DNA from: Streptomyces olivaceus
GTDB lineage: Bacteria; Actinomycetota; Actinomycetes; Streptomycetales; Streptomycetaceae
DNA length: 64,000 nt
Direction: 5' to 3'
Assembly (NCBI RefSeq): GCF_000721235.1
Contig: NZ_JOFH01000014.1
Coordinates: 62,001-126,000, forward strand
Position numbers and translations under genes: made by a program
Notes under the pieces: generated by a model
What the model saw: the letters and a program-made list of their open reading frames with translations, nothing else
The model's database searches: none
What the model was told of the DNA's origin: nothing
Part shown: piece after piece, positions 8,601-19,086 of the stretch
Position numbering within the stretch: position 1 is the first letter of the stretch
Layout of the letters: each line of letters opens with the position of its first letter

Positions 8601-8610
8601 ACTCCCCTCC

Positions 8611-9591
<981 letters not shown>

Positions 9592-9592
9592 G

Positions 9593-10903
9593 TCAGACCC
9601 CCTCGGACTCTGCGAACGACGCCTGGTAGGCGGCGAACTGGACCCGCTCCTCGTCGACGAGCGCGTGCCCGTCCGCGTACACGTGCTCGAAAAGGGCGAG
9701 ACGGTCCGGGTCCGGCATGGCACGGACCACCTCGCGCACTCGTTTGCCCAACGCCTCGCTCTCCGTCTCCAGTTCCGCGAAGAACCCCTCGTCCGCGTGG
9801 TGTGCGGACTCCAGATGACGGCGAAGGCGCAGGATCGGGTCCTTCGCCTCCCAGGCGGCACGCTCGTCGTCGTGCCGGTAGCGGGAGGGGTCGTCCGAAG
9901 TGGTGTGGGCGCCCATGCGGTACGTGTACGCCTCGATCAGCGCGGGTCCCTCGCCGCGCCGGGCGCGGTCCAGGGCCCAGCGGGTGACCGCGAGGGAGGC
10001 GAGGACGTCGTTGCCGTCGACCCGGACGCCGGGGAAGCCGAAGCCCTGGGCGCGCTGGTAGAGCGGCACGCGGGTCTGCTTCTCGTTGGACTCGGAGATC
10101 GCCCACTGGTTGTTCTGGCAGAAGAACACCACGGGCGCGTTGTAGACGGCGGCGAAGTTGAACGCCTCGTTCACGTCGCCCTGGCTGGAGGCGCCGTCGC
10201 CGAAGTACGCGATCACGCCGGAGTCCGCGCCGTCCTTGGCGACACCCATGGCGTAACCGGTGGCGTGCAGCGCCTGCGAGCCGATGACGATCGTGTACAG
10301 GTGGAAGTTGTTGCTGTTCGGGTCCCAGCCGCCGTGGTTCACACCGCGGAACATGCCGAGGAGGTTGGTCGGGTCCACCCCGCGGCACCAGGCGACGCCG
10401 TGCTCGCGGTAGGTCGGGAAGACGTAGTCGTCCTCGCGGGTGGCGCGGCCGGAGCCGATCTGGGCGGCCTCCTGGCCGAGCAGCGAGGCCCACAGGCCCA
10501 GCTCGCCCTGGCGCTGCAGGGCGGTGGCCTCGGCGTCGAAGCGCCGGGTGAGCACCATGTCGCGGTACAGGCCGCGCAGCTCGTCGGGGGTGATGCCGGC
10601 GACGTACCCGGCGTACTCGGCGTAGGGCGCCTTCCCGGTGGGCTCGACGCGCTCGCCCTCGGGCGTCAGCAGCTGCACCAGCTCCGTCTCGGAGCCCTTC
10701 TTGGCAGCGGTACGGGTGGTGCGCGTGGTGCGCTTGGCTCCGGCGCCGGCCTTGCCGCCGGTGGTGGTGGTCCCGGCCGCCTTGGTGCCGGTGGTTCCGG
10801 CCGCCTTGCCGCCGGTGGTTCCGGCCGCCTTGGTGCCGGTGGTCCCGGCCGCCTTGCTTCCGGCGCTGCGTCGCGGCTTGCGCGCGGCAGTGCTGTCGGT
10901 CAC
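9593..10903 (-). CDS. bkdA: branched-chain alpha-keto acid dehydrogenase E1 alpha, copy 1, with repetitive N-terminal tail
   Basis: 436 aa from GTG 10903, with GGAGGA six nt upstream. The catalytic body starts near residue 75 and shows the thiamine diphosphate motif region (GDGASSQGDVNEAFNFAAVYNAP followed by NNQWAISESNEKQ) and the YRMGAHTTSDDPSRYR phosphorylation-loop segment typical of E1alpha. Residues 17-50 are a low-complexity tail made of 8-residue repeats KAAGTTG(T/G), followed by a basic KRTTRTTRTAAKK stretch; the second E1alpha in this window lacks it. The tail is probably disordered, perhaps for complex or DNA contacts. First gene of the operon. Confidence 0.93.
   Translation of the reverse strand: MTDSTAARKPRRSAGSKAAGTTGTKAAGTTGGKAAGTTGTKAAGTTTTGGKAGAGAKRTTRTTRTAAKKGSETELVQLLTPEGERVEPTGKAPYAEYAGYVAGITPDELRGLYRDMVLTRRFDAEATALQRQGELGLWASLLGQEAAQIGSGRATREDDYVFPTYREHGVAWCRGVDPTNLLGMFRGVNHGGWDPNSNNFHLYTIVIGSQALHATGYAMGVAKDGADSGVIAYFGDGASSQGDVNEAFNFAAVYNAPVVFFCQNNQWAISESNEKQTRVPLYQRAQGFGFPGVRVDGNDVLASLAVTRWALDRARRGEGPALIEAYTYRMGAHTTSDDPSRYRHDDERAAWEAKDPILRLRRHLESAHHADEGFFAELETESEALGKRVREVVRAMPDPDRLALFEHVYADGHALVDEERVQFAAYQASFAESEGV
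10754..10855 (-). repeat. 24-bp coding tandem repeat in bkdA copy 1
   Basis: Four consecutive units of about 24 bp (the last slightly longer), each encoding KAAGTTG plus T or G, make up codons 17-50 of E1alpha. Being a multiple of three, copy number changes would keep the frame, so the length of this tail may vary between strains. Confidence 0.85.
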
Positions 10904-11208
10904 GTGTGCTCCTCCGTCGGTCCGGCCCCCGGGTTCGCCGGAAGCCAGTGCGGCTCACCTGCGGCCCGGCGGACGCACAAGGGTGGGTGCGGCCCGGTCG
11001 GCAACAGGCGTGACAGGTGCCCCGGCGAGCGCCCTGCGAACAGCACGTTACCCAGTGCTCCACATTTCTGTGAAACCCCTCCTGACCTGCGTTTTTACTC
11101 GGATTTCCAAGTAAATCGGCGAAGTCGGGAAGGTGTCCTGGTCACAGCCTCGCAGGGGGCCGGAACAACGGCACGTTATCCCGGCCACCCCGGGCACGGG
11201 AAGAGTCG
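10904..11208. other. divergent intergenic region between bkdA and the response regulator
   Basis: 305 bp holding the promoters of two divergent genes. The most AT-rich part (11088-11116) contains TTTACT (11094-11099) and AGTAAA (11110-11115), an inverted repeat with a 10-bp spacer that could be an operator. No gene-like open frame is seen. Confidence 0.45.
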
Positions 11209-11883
11209 GTGTGTGACACTGAGCGCGTGCGCGAAGACGGAAAAATCCGGGTATTCCTCCTCGACGACCACGAGGTGGTCCGCCGCGGGGTGCACGATCT
11301 GCTCTCCGGCGAGGCCGACATCGAGGTGGTGGGCGAGGCCGGCACGGCTGCCGACGCCCGGGCCCGCGTCCCGGCCGTCCGTCCGGACGTCGCGGTCCTC
11401 GACGTCCGGCTGCCGGACGGCAGCGGCGTGGAGGTGTGCCGCGACATCCGCTCCCTGGACGACTCCGTCCGCTGCCTCATGCTGACCTCCTTCTCCGACG
11501 ACGAGGCGCTCTTCGACGCGATCATGGCGGGCGCCTCCGGCTACGTCCTCAAGGACATCCGCGGCGCCGAGCTGCTGGGCGCCGTACGGGAGGTGGCGGC
11601 GGGGAAGTCGCTGCTCGACCCGTCGGCCACCGCGCGCGTGCTGGAGCGGCTGCGCGACGGCGGGACGAAGACCGACGACCGGCTGGCCCGCCTCACCGAC
11701 CAGGAGCGCCGCATCCTCGACCTGATCGGCGAGGGGCTGACCAACCGCGCGATCGGCGAGCGGCTGCACCTGGCGGAGAAGACGATCAAGAACTACGTGT
11801 CGAGTCTGCTGGCCAAGCTCGGCATGCAGCGGCGCTCCCAGGCGGCCGCCTTCGTGGCCCGCCTGGAGGCCGGAAAGCACTGA
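11209..11883 (+). CDS. orphan LuxR/NarL-family response regulator
   Basis: 224 aa from GTG 11209; GTG 11227 ([12 protein letters not shown]) is an equally reasonable start. The receiver domain has the acidic pair in [11 protein letters not shown], the phospho-acceptor Asp in [13 protein letters not shown], and the conserved Lys in GYVLKDIRG. The C-terminal LuxR helix-turn-helix is clear ([40 protein letters not shown]). The organisation matches the DevR/DosR branch. No histidine kinase is adjacent, so the partner is elsewhere or the protein works without one. It is divergent from the first bkd operon and could regulate it, but this is only positional inference. Confidence 0.9.
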   Translation: MCDTERVREDGKIRVFLLDDHEVVRRGVHDLLSGEADIEVVGEAGTAADARARVPAVRPDVAVLDVRLPDGSGVEVCRDIRSLDDSVRCLMLTSFSDDEALFDAIMAGASGYVLKDIRGAELLGAVREVAAGKSLLDPSATARVLERLRDGGTKTDDRLARLTDQERRILDLIGEGLTNRAIGERLHLAEKTIKNYVSSLLAKLGMQRRSQAAAFVARLEAGKH

Positions 11884-11922
11884 CCGGCCGCCGGTGCCCG
11901 GCCCGCGGGGCCCGGCGGCCGG
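11884..11922 (+). terminator. GC-rich hairpin after the response regulator
   Basis: CCGGCCGCCGG (11884-11894) and CCGGCGGCCGG (11912-11922) are exact reverse complements immediately downstream of the stop codon, with further pairing possible in the loop. GGGACTTAC then occurs twice (11922-11930 and 11933-11941). Confidence 0.65.
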
Positions 11923-12004
11923 GGACTTACTCGGGACTTACGTCCCCTCCTGCCGGGGCGGGCGACTCTGGCGGCCCGTTCCCCCGCCCCCGCACAGTGA
12001 GGCC

Positions 12005-12415
12005 ATGCCCTCCGACGAACAGCTCGCCGTCGGCCTCCTCGGCCGCACCGCCTACGGCCGGGCGGCCACCACCATGCGCGCCCTGCCCTTCCTCGCCCTC
12101 GCGCGGCACGTCGTGGCCGACGGCCGGGTCCTGCTGCGCATGCCCAGGAGCTGGGGATACCACCGGGTGTGCGCCGGCAGCGTCGTCGCCTACGGGGCGG
12201 ACAACCTGACCTCCGCCCGGTCCGGCGAGGGCCTGTGGACCGTGCAGGTCGTGGGCCGGTGCGAGGCCCATGAGCCGACCGCCGCCGAGCTGGAGCTGTT
12301 CGGTCCCGCGCCGAGCAGGGTGGACGGCGAGCCGTACGAGCCCGCCTACCTGCGCGTCGACCCGCAGTTCGGCACGGTGCACTTCACGGACGACGGCGCG
12401 ACCGGTCCCGCGTAG
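12005..12415 (+). CDS. pyridoxamine 5'-phosphate oxidase-like (FMN-binding split barrel) protein
   Basis: 136 aa from ATG 12005 (MPSDEQLAVGLLGRT). The order RTAYGRAATTMRALPFLALARHVVADGRVLLRM, then VVAYGADNL and WTVQVVGRCEAHEP, is that of small PNPOx-like split-barrel proteins that bind FMN or F420. The expected R/H flavin-phosphate contacts sit around the RVLLRMPRS strand. Substrate unknown. Alternative upstream starts in the same frame (from 11894) lack gene-like composition. The last 11 codons and the stop are tandemly duplicated downstream (12416-12448). Confidence 0.75.
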   Translation: MPSDEQLAVGLLGRTAYGRAATTMRALPFLALARHVVADGRVLLRMPRSWGYHRVCAGSVVAYGADNLTSARSGEGLWTVQVVGRCEAHEPTAAELELFGPAPSRVDGEPYEPAYLRVDPQFGTVHFTDDGATGPA

Positions 12416-12448
12416 TTCACGGACGACGGCGCGGCCGGTCCCGCGTAG
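12383..12448 (+). repeat. 33-bp tandem duplication spanning a stop codon
   Basis: The 33 bp from 12383 to 12415, encoding FTDDGATGPA and the TAG stop, recur directly at 12416-12448 with a single A-to-G difference (12401 versus 12434). The second copy is therefore an in-frame untranslated echo ending in another TAG. Confidence 0.97.
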
Positions 12449-12460
12449 GCGGAGAACGCG

Positions 12461-12500
12461 ACGCGCGCGTGAAGCCCGTTTCCGGACCGCACGCGCGCGT
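12461..12500. terminator. paired ACGCGCGCGT decamers between convergent genes
   Basis: The self-complementary decamer ACGCGCGCGT occurs at 12461-12470 and 12491-12500, 20 bp apart. The two copies can pair to form a 10-bp stem, giving a plausible bidirectional terminator between the split-barrel protein and the kinase gene. The alternating purine-pyrimidine tract could also adopt Z-DNA. Confidence 0.5.
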
Positions 12501-12515
12501 GGGGGATGATTTCGG

Positions 12516-14129
<1,614 letters not shown>

Positions 14130-14478
14130 CAGTCCTCGCCGTCGTTTCTGCCCGCGGTACGCGCGGTGTTGTTACGGGGTCTCCGTCGGCCACGCTACAG
14201 CCTCAGCGGGGGCCTCCGGTCCGGGATGGGCGCCGGGACCGGACATCAGACGGACCGGTCATGAAACCCTGGTTCCGTACTGTCGTGCAAATTCTGTGCA
14301 CCGGCACTGCGGCGGCTGTAACGCTTGCGCGACGCTTCTTTCGCGTACGGTCACGGATCGGGCACCACGCTTGACGTGTCAGTGCCCTGGGGCAGACTTG
14401 GCCGGGAATAGCACTTTCGATCACGAGCGCGCGTACCGCTGCCACCGGCGTTGCGGCGCCTACGGGGGACGCAGAGAC
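14130..14478. other. divergent intergenic region between two kinase genes
   Basis: 349 bp with no gene-like frame, containing the control regions of two divergent Ser/Thr kinase genes. The promoter candidate listed for the plus-strand kinase lies in its right half; the 14240-14345 part is comparatively AT-rich (TTCTTTCGCGTACGG) and probably serves the minus-strand gene. Confidence 0.5.
14371..14398 (+). promoter_or_regulatory. candidate sigma-70-like promoter for the plus-strand kinase
   Basis: TTGACG (14371-14376) and CAGACT (14393-14398) are separated by 16 bp and resemble the housekeeping TTGACN / TAGPuPuT pattern of Streptomyces. They lie about 80 bp before the ATG at 14479. Confidence 0.4.
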
Positions 14479-16134
14479 ATGAGCCAGGACGCCGGACAGG
14501 GCCGGTACGCGGGGCGGGCGCTCGCCGGCGGCCGCTACCAGCTGCGCGACTTGCTCGGCGAGGGCGGCATGGCCTCCGTGCACCTGGCGTACGACTCGGT
14601 CCTCGACCGCCAGGTCGCGATCAAGACACTCCACACCGAGCTGGGCCGCGAGCAGGCCTTCCGCGAGCGCTTCCGCCGCGAGGCCCAGGCCGTGGCCAAG
14701 CTCACGCACACCAACATCGTCTCGGTCTTCGACACCGGCGAGGACGAGCTGGACTCCCTGACGACGCCGTACATCGTCATGGAGTACGTGGAGGGCCGGC
14801 CGCTGGGCTCGGTGCTCGACGAGGACGTGCGGCAGCAGGGCGCGATGCCCGCCGACAAGGCGCTGAAGATCACCGCGGACGTGCTGGCGGCGCTGGAGAT
14901 CAGCCACGAGATGGGCCTGGTCCACCGCGACATCAAGCCGGGCAACGTGATGATGACCAAGCGCGGTGTGGTCAAGGTCATGGACTTCGGCATCGCCCGC
15001 GCCATGCAGTCCGGCGTGACCTCGATGACGCAGACCGGCATGGTCGTCGGCACCCCGCAGTACCTCTCTCCCGAACAGGCCCTCGGCCGCGGCGTGGACG
15101 CCCGCTCCGACCTGTACTCGGTCGGCATCATGCTGTTCCAACTGGTCACCGGGCGCCTGCCGTTCGACGCGGACTCGCCGCTGGCGATCGCCTACGCGCA
15201 CGTGCAGGAGGAGCCGGTCGCCCCCTCCTCCGTGAACAGCGCGCTGCCCCCGGCCGTGGACGCGCTGGTGGCCCGCGCGCTGAAGAAGAACCCCAACGAA
15301 CGCTTCCCGAGCGCCGAGGCCATGCGGGACGAGTGCCTGCGCGTGGCCGCCTCCTTCCAGGCGGCCCCGCCAAGCATCGTGCCGGGCGCGAGCACGTCGA
15401 ACGGCGCCGGTGTCGGCTCCGCGGTGTTCCCGCCCGTCGGCCAGGGCACCCCGGCGCCGACGGGCCCCGTCCAGACGCCGTACCAGCCGACGCCGGTCCC
15501 GAACCCGTACGGCACCCCGCCGCCCGCCACACACCCGCCCGCCTACGGCTATCCGCAGCAGGGCGGCGGCTACCAGACGCCCGCCCCGGCGCAGTACGGC
15601 CACCAGCAGGGCGCGGCCACACCGCCGCCGTACAACCTGGCACCGTCGGGCCCGGCGTCCGGCTCTGCGGGCGGCGGCAAAAGCAACAAGCCGGTGATCA
15701 TCGGCTCGGCCGTGGTCGCCGTCCTGGCGGTCGGCGGACTGATCGCCGCGCTGCTGATGAACGGGAGCGGCGACGAGGACCCCGAGGCCGGCGGCGGCTC
15801 CCCCGGCGCCTCCGCGTCGGCGTCGAAGGCGGCGGACTACCGCGGGCCGGACAAGACGAAGACGATCGACGACGACAAGTGCACCGAGCCGGACGAGTCG
15901 TACAACGACCCCGAGAAGATCCAGGTGCCCAACTTCCAGTTCAAGTACATCGGCTCCGTCAAGGAGTGCTTCAACGCGGCGGGCTGGCGGATGAAGGTCG
16001 TCGACGTCGACGAGAACACCTACGGCGAGGGCTCGGTCCAGGACCAGTTCCCCGCGGCCGGCACCGACGTCGACCCCGAGGACATGCCGGAGATCCAGCT
16101 CAAGGTCTCGACGGGCAACCCGGCCGGCGGATGA
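14479..16134 (+). CDS. Ser/Thr protein kinase with one C-terminal PASTA-like domain
   Basis: 551 aa from ATG 14479, preceded by GGGGGA. Kinase domain residues about 18-285: LGEGGMASVHLAYD, VAIKTLHTEL, HRDIKPGNVMM, MDFGIARAM and the TPQYLSPEQALGRG segment. A Pro/Tyr/Gln-rich linker (residues about 305-395, with repeated PYQP/NPYG/YGYPQQGGG) precedes the membrane helix (VIIGSAVVAVLAVGGLIAALLM). The external part ends in one PASTA-like unit (IQVPNFQFKYIGSVKECFNAAGW to IQLKVSTGNP), fewer than the four of PknB, so weaker binding to muropeptides is expected. A preceding KCTEPDESYND and KECF give a possible disulphide. Likely an envelope-sensing kinase; targets unknown. Confidence 0.92.
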   Translation: MSQDAGQGRYAGRALAGGRYQLRDLLGEGGMASVHLAYDSVLDRQVAIKTLHTELGREQAFRERFRREAQAVAKLTHTNIVSVFDTGEDELDSLTTPYIVMEYVEGRPLGSVLDEDVRQQGAMPADKALKITADVLAALEISHEMGLVHRDIKPGNVMMTKRGVVKVMDFGIARAMQSGVTSMTQTGMVVGTPQYLSPEQALGRGVDARSDLYSVGIMLFQLVTGRLPFDADSPLAIAYAHVQEEPVAPSSVNSALPPAVDALVARALKKNPNERFPSAEAMRDECLRVAASFQAAPPSIVPGASTSNGAGVGSAVFPPVGQGTPAPTGPVQTPYQPTPVPNPYGTPPPATHPPAYGYPQQGGGYQTPAPAQYGHQQGAATPPPYNLAPSGPASGSAGGGKSNKPVIIGSAVVAVLAVGGLIAALLMNGSGDEDPEAGGGSPGASASASKAADYRGPDKTKTIDDDKCTEPDESYNDPEKIQVPNFQFKYIGSVKECFNAAGWRMKVVDVDENTYGEGSVQDQFPAAGTDVDPEDMPEIQLKVSTGNPAGG

Positions 16135-16150
16135 GGGGCTGAGAGACGGA

Positions 16151-16186
16151 CGAAGGGCCCGGCAGCGGATGCTGCCGGGCCCTTCG
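16151..16186. terminator. strong 16-bp terminator hairpin
   Basis: CGAAGGGCCCGGCAGC (16151-16166) is exactly complementary to GCTGCCGGGCCCTTCG (16171-16186) around a GGAT loop, 16 bp after the kinase stop codon. It is one of the strongest hairpins in the window. Confidence 0.92.
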
Positions 16187-16200
16187 CGATGTCGGGACGG

Positions 16201-16280
16201 CCCCGGCCGGAACGGGAGGGCCCCGGCCGGAACGGGACGGCCCCGGCCGGAACGGGACGGCCCCGGCCGGGACAGGCCCG
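16201..16280. repeat. 20-bp GC-rich tandem array, four copies
   Basis: Unit CCCCGGCCGGAACGGGACGG: copies at 16201-16220 (one change), 16221-16240 and 16241-16260 (identical), and a diverged fourth at 16261-16280. Each unit contains the palindromic CCGG core. It lies between the terminator and the convergent bpa gene and has no coding potential. Confidence 0.95.
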
Positions 16281-16286
16281 GAGGCC

Positions 16287-16355
16287 GGGGCACGCCTACA
16301 GGTGGGGCACGTCTACAGGTGGGGCACGTTTACAGGGTGGGACACGTCTACAAGT
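16287..16355. repeat. 17-bp tandem array overlapping the bpa stop codon
   Basis: Unit GGGGCACGTCTACAGGT at 16287-16303 (C for T at one position) and 16304-16320, an 18-bp variant at 16321-16338, and a diverged copy at 16339-16355. The last copy contains the end of bpa on the minus strand (codons for Tyr-Leu and the TAG at 16348-16350); the others repeat a CTAC core that keeps a TAG on that strand. Confidence 0.92.
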
Positions 16356-16887
16356 AGGGGCCGCCGGAGCGGCCGCCCGGGTGCGGGGGCTCCTCGCCCT
16401 CCCCGCCGGCGCCCGGCGGGAGCGCGCGGCGCATCGACTCCAGCTGGGCACGCGCGGCCATCTGCTGGGCGAACAGCGTGGTCTGGATGCCGTGGAACAG
16501 GCCCTCCAGCCAGCCGACCAGCTGTGCCTGCGCGATCCGCAGCTCGGCGTCGGTAGGGGTGGCGCCGTCCGTGAAGGGCAGGGAGAGCCGCTCCAGCTCC
16601 TCGACCAGCTCGGGGGCCAGGCCGTCCTCCAGCTCCTTCACCGAACTGGCGTGGATCTCCTTGAGCCGGGCCCGGCTCGCCTCGTCCAGCGGCGCGACGC
16701 GCACCTCTTCCAGCAACTGCTTGATCATGCTGCCGATCCGCATGACCTTGGCGGGCTGCTCCACCTGGTCGGTCACGGGGATCTCGCGGGAGTCTTCGTC
16801 ACCGCCGCCGCCGAGCGCCATTCCGTCCTGGCCGACGACCAGGATCTGAGGGTTCTCCGGCGACCTGTCGTTCCTCGGCATCTCCAT
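16348..16887 (-). CDS. bpa: bacterial proteasome activator Bpa/PafE (DUF2587)
   Basis: 179 aa from ATG 16887 (MEMPRNDRSPENPQ); a GTG at 16905 is a possible earlier start. The core helices are characteristic of Bpa: VMRIGSMIKQLLEEVR, LKEIHASSVKELEDGLAPELVEELERL and AQAQLVGWLEGLFHGIQTTLFAQQ. In mycobacteria this protein forms a dodecameric ATP-independent ring that opens the 20S proteasome through a C-terminal GQYL tail. Here the protein ends GPYL, a close variant with the Tyr-Leu terminus intact. Cytoplasmic. The 3' end lies in a tandem array, so the sequence of this functional tail sits in unstable DNA. Proteasome genes themselves are not in the window. Confidence 0.9.
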   Translation of the reverse strand: MEMPRNDRSPENPQILVVGQDGMALGGGGDEDSREIPVTDQVEQPAKVMRIGSMIKQLLEEVRVAPLDEASRARLKEIHASSVKELEDGLAPELVEELERLSLPFTDGATPTDAELRIAQAQLVGWLEGLFHGIQTTLFAQQMAARAQLESMRRALPPGAGGEGEEPPHPGGRSGGPYL

Positions 16888-17096
16888 GCCGCCATTGTCG
16901 CGCACCGGGCGGCCGCGACCGGGCGGTGCCCCCCGCCCGAAGGGACCTCTTCACGTTCGGCCCAGTCCGGAATGCCGGAATGGCGGATGAGTGCGAGGCT
17001 TGTGCCGTCGAGTCTCGCGACCGGCCGTCCTCCGTCCCGGAGCGTCAGGGGCGTCACGAGGATCCACTGATCATCACATCGGGAGGGGCCACGGGC

Positions 17097-17879
17097 GTGA
17101 CTCCATGGCTGCGCACACTGCGGGCGACAGGGCTGGTGGGAGCGCTGGCCCTCGGCGCCGTGGTGGCACCGCACGGGTCAGGGGCGGCGCACGGCGCCGG
17201 GAGCGGTCCGGCGGGCGCGGTGGTGGAGGCCGTGCCGTCGCCGGAGGCTTCGGGGGCGGCACCCGGCCGAGAGCCGGTGAGGGACGACGACGCGGAGGTT
17301 TCCGGCGGGCAGGACGGGCAGAGCGAGCAGCAGCGTACGGACGGCCCCGACCGCCCCGACGGCCACGAACGCCCGGCCCCCGGGGACATCCCCCACCGCC
17401 CCGACCGTCCCGACGACGCCGGACCCGCCTCCCCTCCCGCCGCGGACGCCGGGCCGGGCAGCGGCGCCGGGCGTGGTTCCGCGACGCCCTCGCCCTCGGC
17501 GTCCGGCACGTCCGCCGGCCCCTCGTGGCCGCGGCCGGGTGACGGGCCGGACGAGGAGAAGGGGCGGCCCGGCCGTGCCGAGGGGCGGGGAACGGGGGAG
17601 GACGGCACGGACGCGGGCACCGGGCACGGGACCGGCGGTGACGGCGACGGCAACGGCGACGACGTGGCGCCGGCCGAGGACCGGGCCGTCGCCGTGCCGC
17701 CCGGGGAAGCCACCCCGGCGCGCTCCTCGTCCCCGTCCTCGGCCCGGCCGCAGGAGGGCTCCTCCACGCGAGGGGTCGCCGAGCCGGTACTGCGGGTCCT
17801 GCCCCTCGGCAGCGGGCTGGTCCTCATCGGCCTCGGTCTTGCCCTGGCCTTCGTGGGCCTGCGGCTGCGCCGGGGGTAG
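17097..17879 (+). CDS. secreted/anchored low-complexity protein with C-terminal membrane helix
   Basis: 260 aa from GTG 17097 (VTPWLRTLRATG), with GGGAGGGG ending about 9 nt upstream. Residues 1-30 look like a signal peptide (LVGALALGAVVAPHGSGAAHG). Most of the remainder is a disordered Gly/Pro/Asp/Ser/Arg-rich region, with stretches such as DGPDRPDGHERPAPGD and GTGHGTGGDGDGNGDD. A C-terminal hydrophobic helix followed by RLRRG (LGSGLVLIGLGLALAFVGLRLRRG) would anchor it to the membrane, leaving the disordered part to span the wall. No LPxTG/LAxTG sorting motif. Function unknown. The DNA strand opposite also carries long open frames, a GC-bias artefact. Confidence 0.7.
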   Translation: MTPWLRTLRATGLVGALALGAVVAPHGSGAAHGAGSGPAGAVVEAVPSPEASGAAPGREPVRDDDAEVSGGQDGQSEQQRTDGPDRPDGHERPAPGDIPHRPDRPDDAGPASPPAADAGPGSGAGRGSATPSPSASGTSAGPSWPRPGDGPDEEKGRPGRAEGRGTGEDGTDAGTGHGTGGDGDGNGDDVAPAEDRAVAVPPGEATPARSSSPSSARPQEGSSTRGVAEPVLRVLPLGSGLVLIGLGLALAFVGLRLRRG

Positions 17880-17940
17880 TCGGCCCGGCGCCGGGGCAGC
17901 GGCACGGGCGGGACCGGCGTCTGCCCGGCCGGCCGCGCTG

Positions 17941-18924
17941 CTACGAGGCGGTGACCAGCAGCACCTTGCCGATGTGGCCGCTCTCCTCCACCACCCGGTG
18001 CCCGTCCCCGGCCCGGCTCATCGGCAGTTCCCGGTCGACGACCGGGCGGATGTGGCCCCCGGCGAACAGCGGCCAGACGTGCTCGCGCACGGCGGCGACG
18101 ATGGCCGCCTTCTCCTCCAGCGGGCGGGCGCGCAGCGAGGTCGCGCTGACGGCGGCGCGCTTGGCGAGGAGCGTGCCGATGTCCAGCTCGCCCTTCCGGC
18201 CGCCCTGCATGCCGATGATCGCGAGCCGGCCGTTCACCGCGAGCGCCCGGACGTTGCGGTCCAGGTACTTGGCGCCCATGTTGTCGAGGACGACGTCGGC
18301 GCCGTTGCCGCCCGTCGCGTCCTTCACCTCGGCGACGAAGTCCTGCTCGCGGTAGTTGATCAGGATGTCGGCGCCCAGCTCGGCGCAGCGCTCCAGCTTC
18401 TCCTTGGTGCCCGCCGTGACGGCGACCTTCGCGCCGACCGCCTTGGCGAGCTGGATCGCCATGGTGCCGATGCCGCTGGAGCCGCCGTGCACGAGCAGCG
18501 TCTCGCCGGGGCGCAGGTGGGCGACCATGAAGACGTTCGACCAGACGGTGCAGACCACCTCGGGCAGGGCCGCCGCCTCCTTGAGGCCGAGACCCTGGGG
18601 CACCGGCAGCAGCTGTCCGGACGGGACGGCGACCTTCTCGGCGTAGCCGCCGCCCGCGAGCAGCGCGCACACCTCGTCGCCGACGGACCAGCCCGACACG
18701 CCGGGGCCGAGGGCGGCGACCCGGCCGGAGCACTCCAGACCGGGGTACGCGGACGCGCCGGGCGGCGGGTCGTAGTAGCCCTGGCGCTGCATGATGTCGG
18801 CGCGGTTGACGGCGCTGGCCGCCACCTCGACCAGGACCTCGCCCTCGCCGGGCTGCGGGTCGGGGACCTCGGCCCACACCAGCGCCTCGGGGCCTCCGGG
18901 TTCGGGAATCGTGATCGCATGCAT
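17941..18924 (-). CDS. NAD(P)H:quinone oxidoreductase (zinc-independent MDR family)
   Basis: 327 aa from ATG 18924 (MHAITIPEPGGPEAL). N-terminal GroES-like domain with NRADIMQRQGYYDPPPG, the quinone oxidoreductase signature region of PIG3-like enzymes. The Rossmann domain has LVHGGSSGIGTMAIQLAKAVGAKV for NADPH binding and lacks the catalytic-zinc Cys/His pattern of alcohol dehydrogenases. It probably reduces quinones or alpha,beta-unsaturated carbonyls by one or two electrons in the cytoplasm. Stand-alone gene; the nominal frame continues upstream to 19098 but overlaps promoter-like DNA. Confidence 0.9.
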   Translation of the reverse strand: MHAITIPEPGGPEALVWAEVPDPQPGEGEVLVEVAASAVNRADIMQRQGYYDPPPGASAYPGLECSGRVAALGPGVSGWSVGDEVCALLAGGGYAEKVAVPSGQLLPVPQGLGLKEAAALPEVVCTVWSNVFMVAHLRPGETLLVHGGSSGIGTMAIQLAKAVGAKVAVTAGTKEKLERCAELGADILINYREQDFVAEVKDATGGNGADVVLDNMGAKYLDRNVRALAVNGRLAIIGMQGGRKGELDIGTLLAKRAAVSATSLRARPLEEKAAIVAAVREHVWPLFAGGHIRPVVDRELPMSRAGDGHRVVEESGHIGKVLLVTAS

Positions 18925-19086
18925 GGAGGCGACGCTACTCCTCTGTCCCCGGCCCCCGTCGGTCCCCGGGCCGGGGACCTGCGGCGTCGGGGCCGTCCGC
19001 GGAAATCCCTTCGCACGACCGATGAGTTTGCGGGACGGTAAAGGTCTCCCCATGCGTATCCCAAGAACGCGGAAGGACCACCAGCC

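Noticed and set aside
12461..12500. Alternating CG tract as an independent regulatory Z-DNA element
   Set aside because: The pair of decamers is adequately explained as a hairpin between convergent genes; no evidence favours a separate role.
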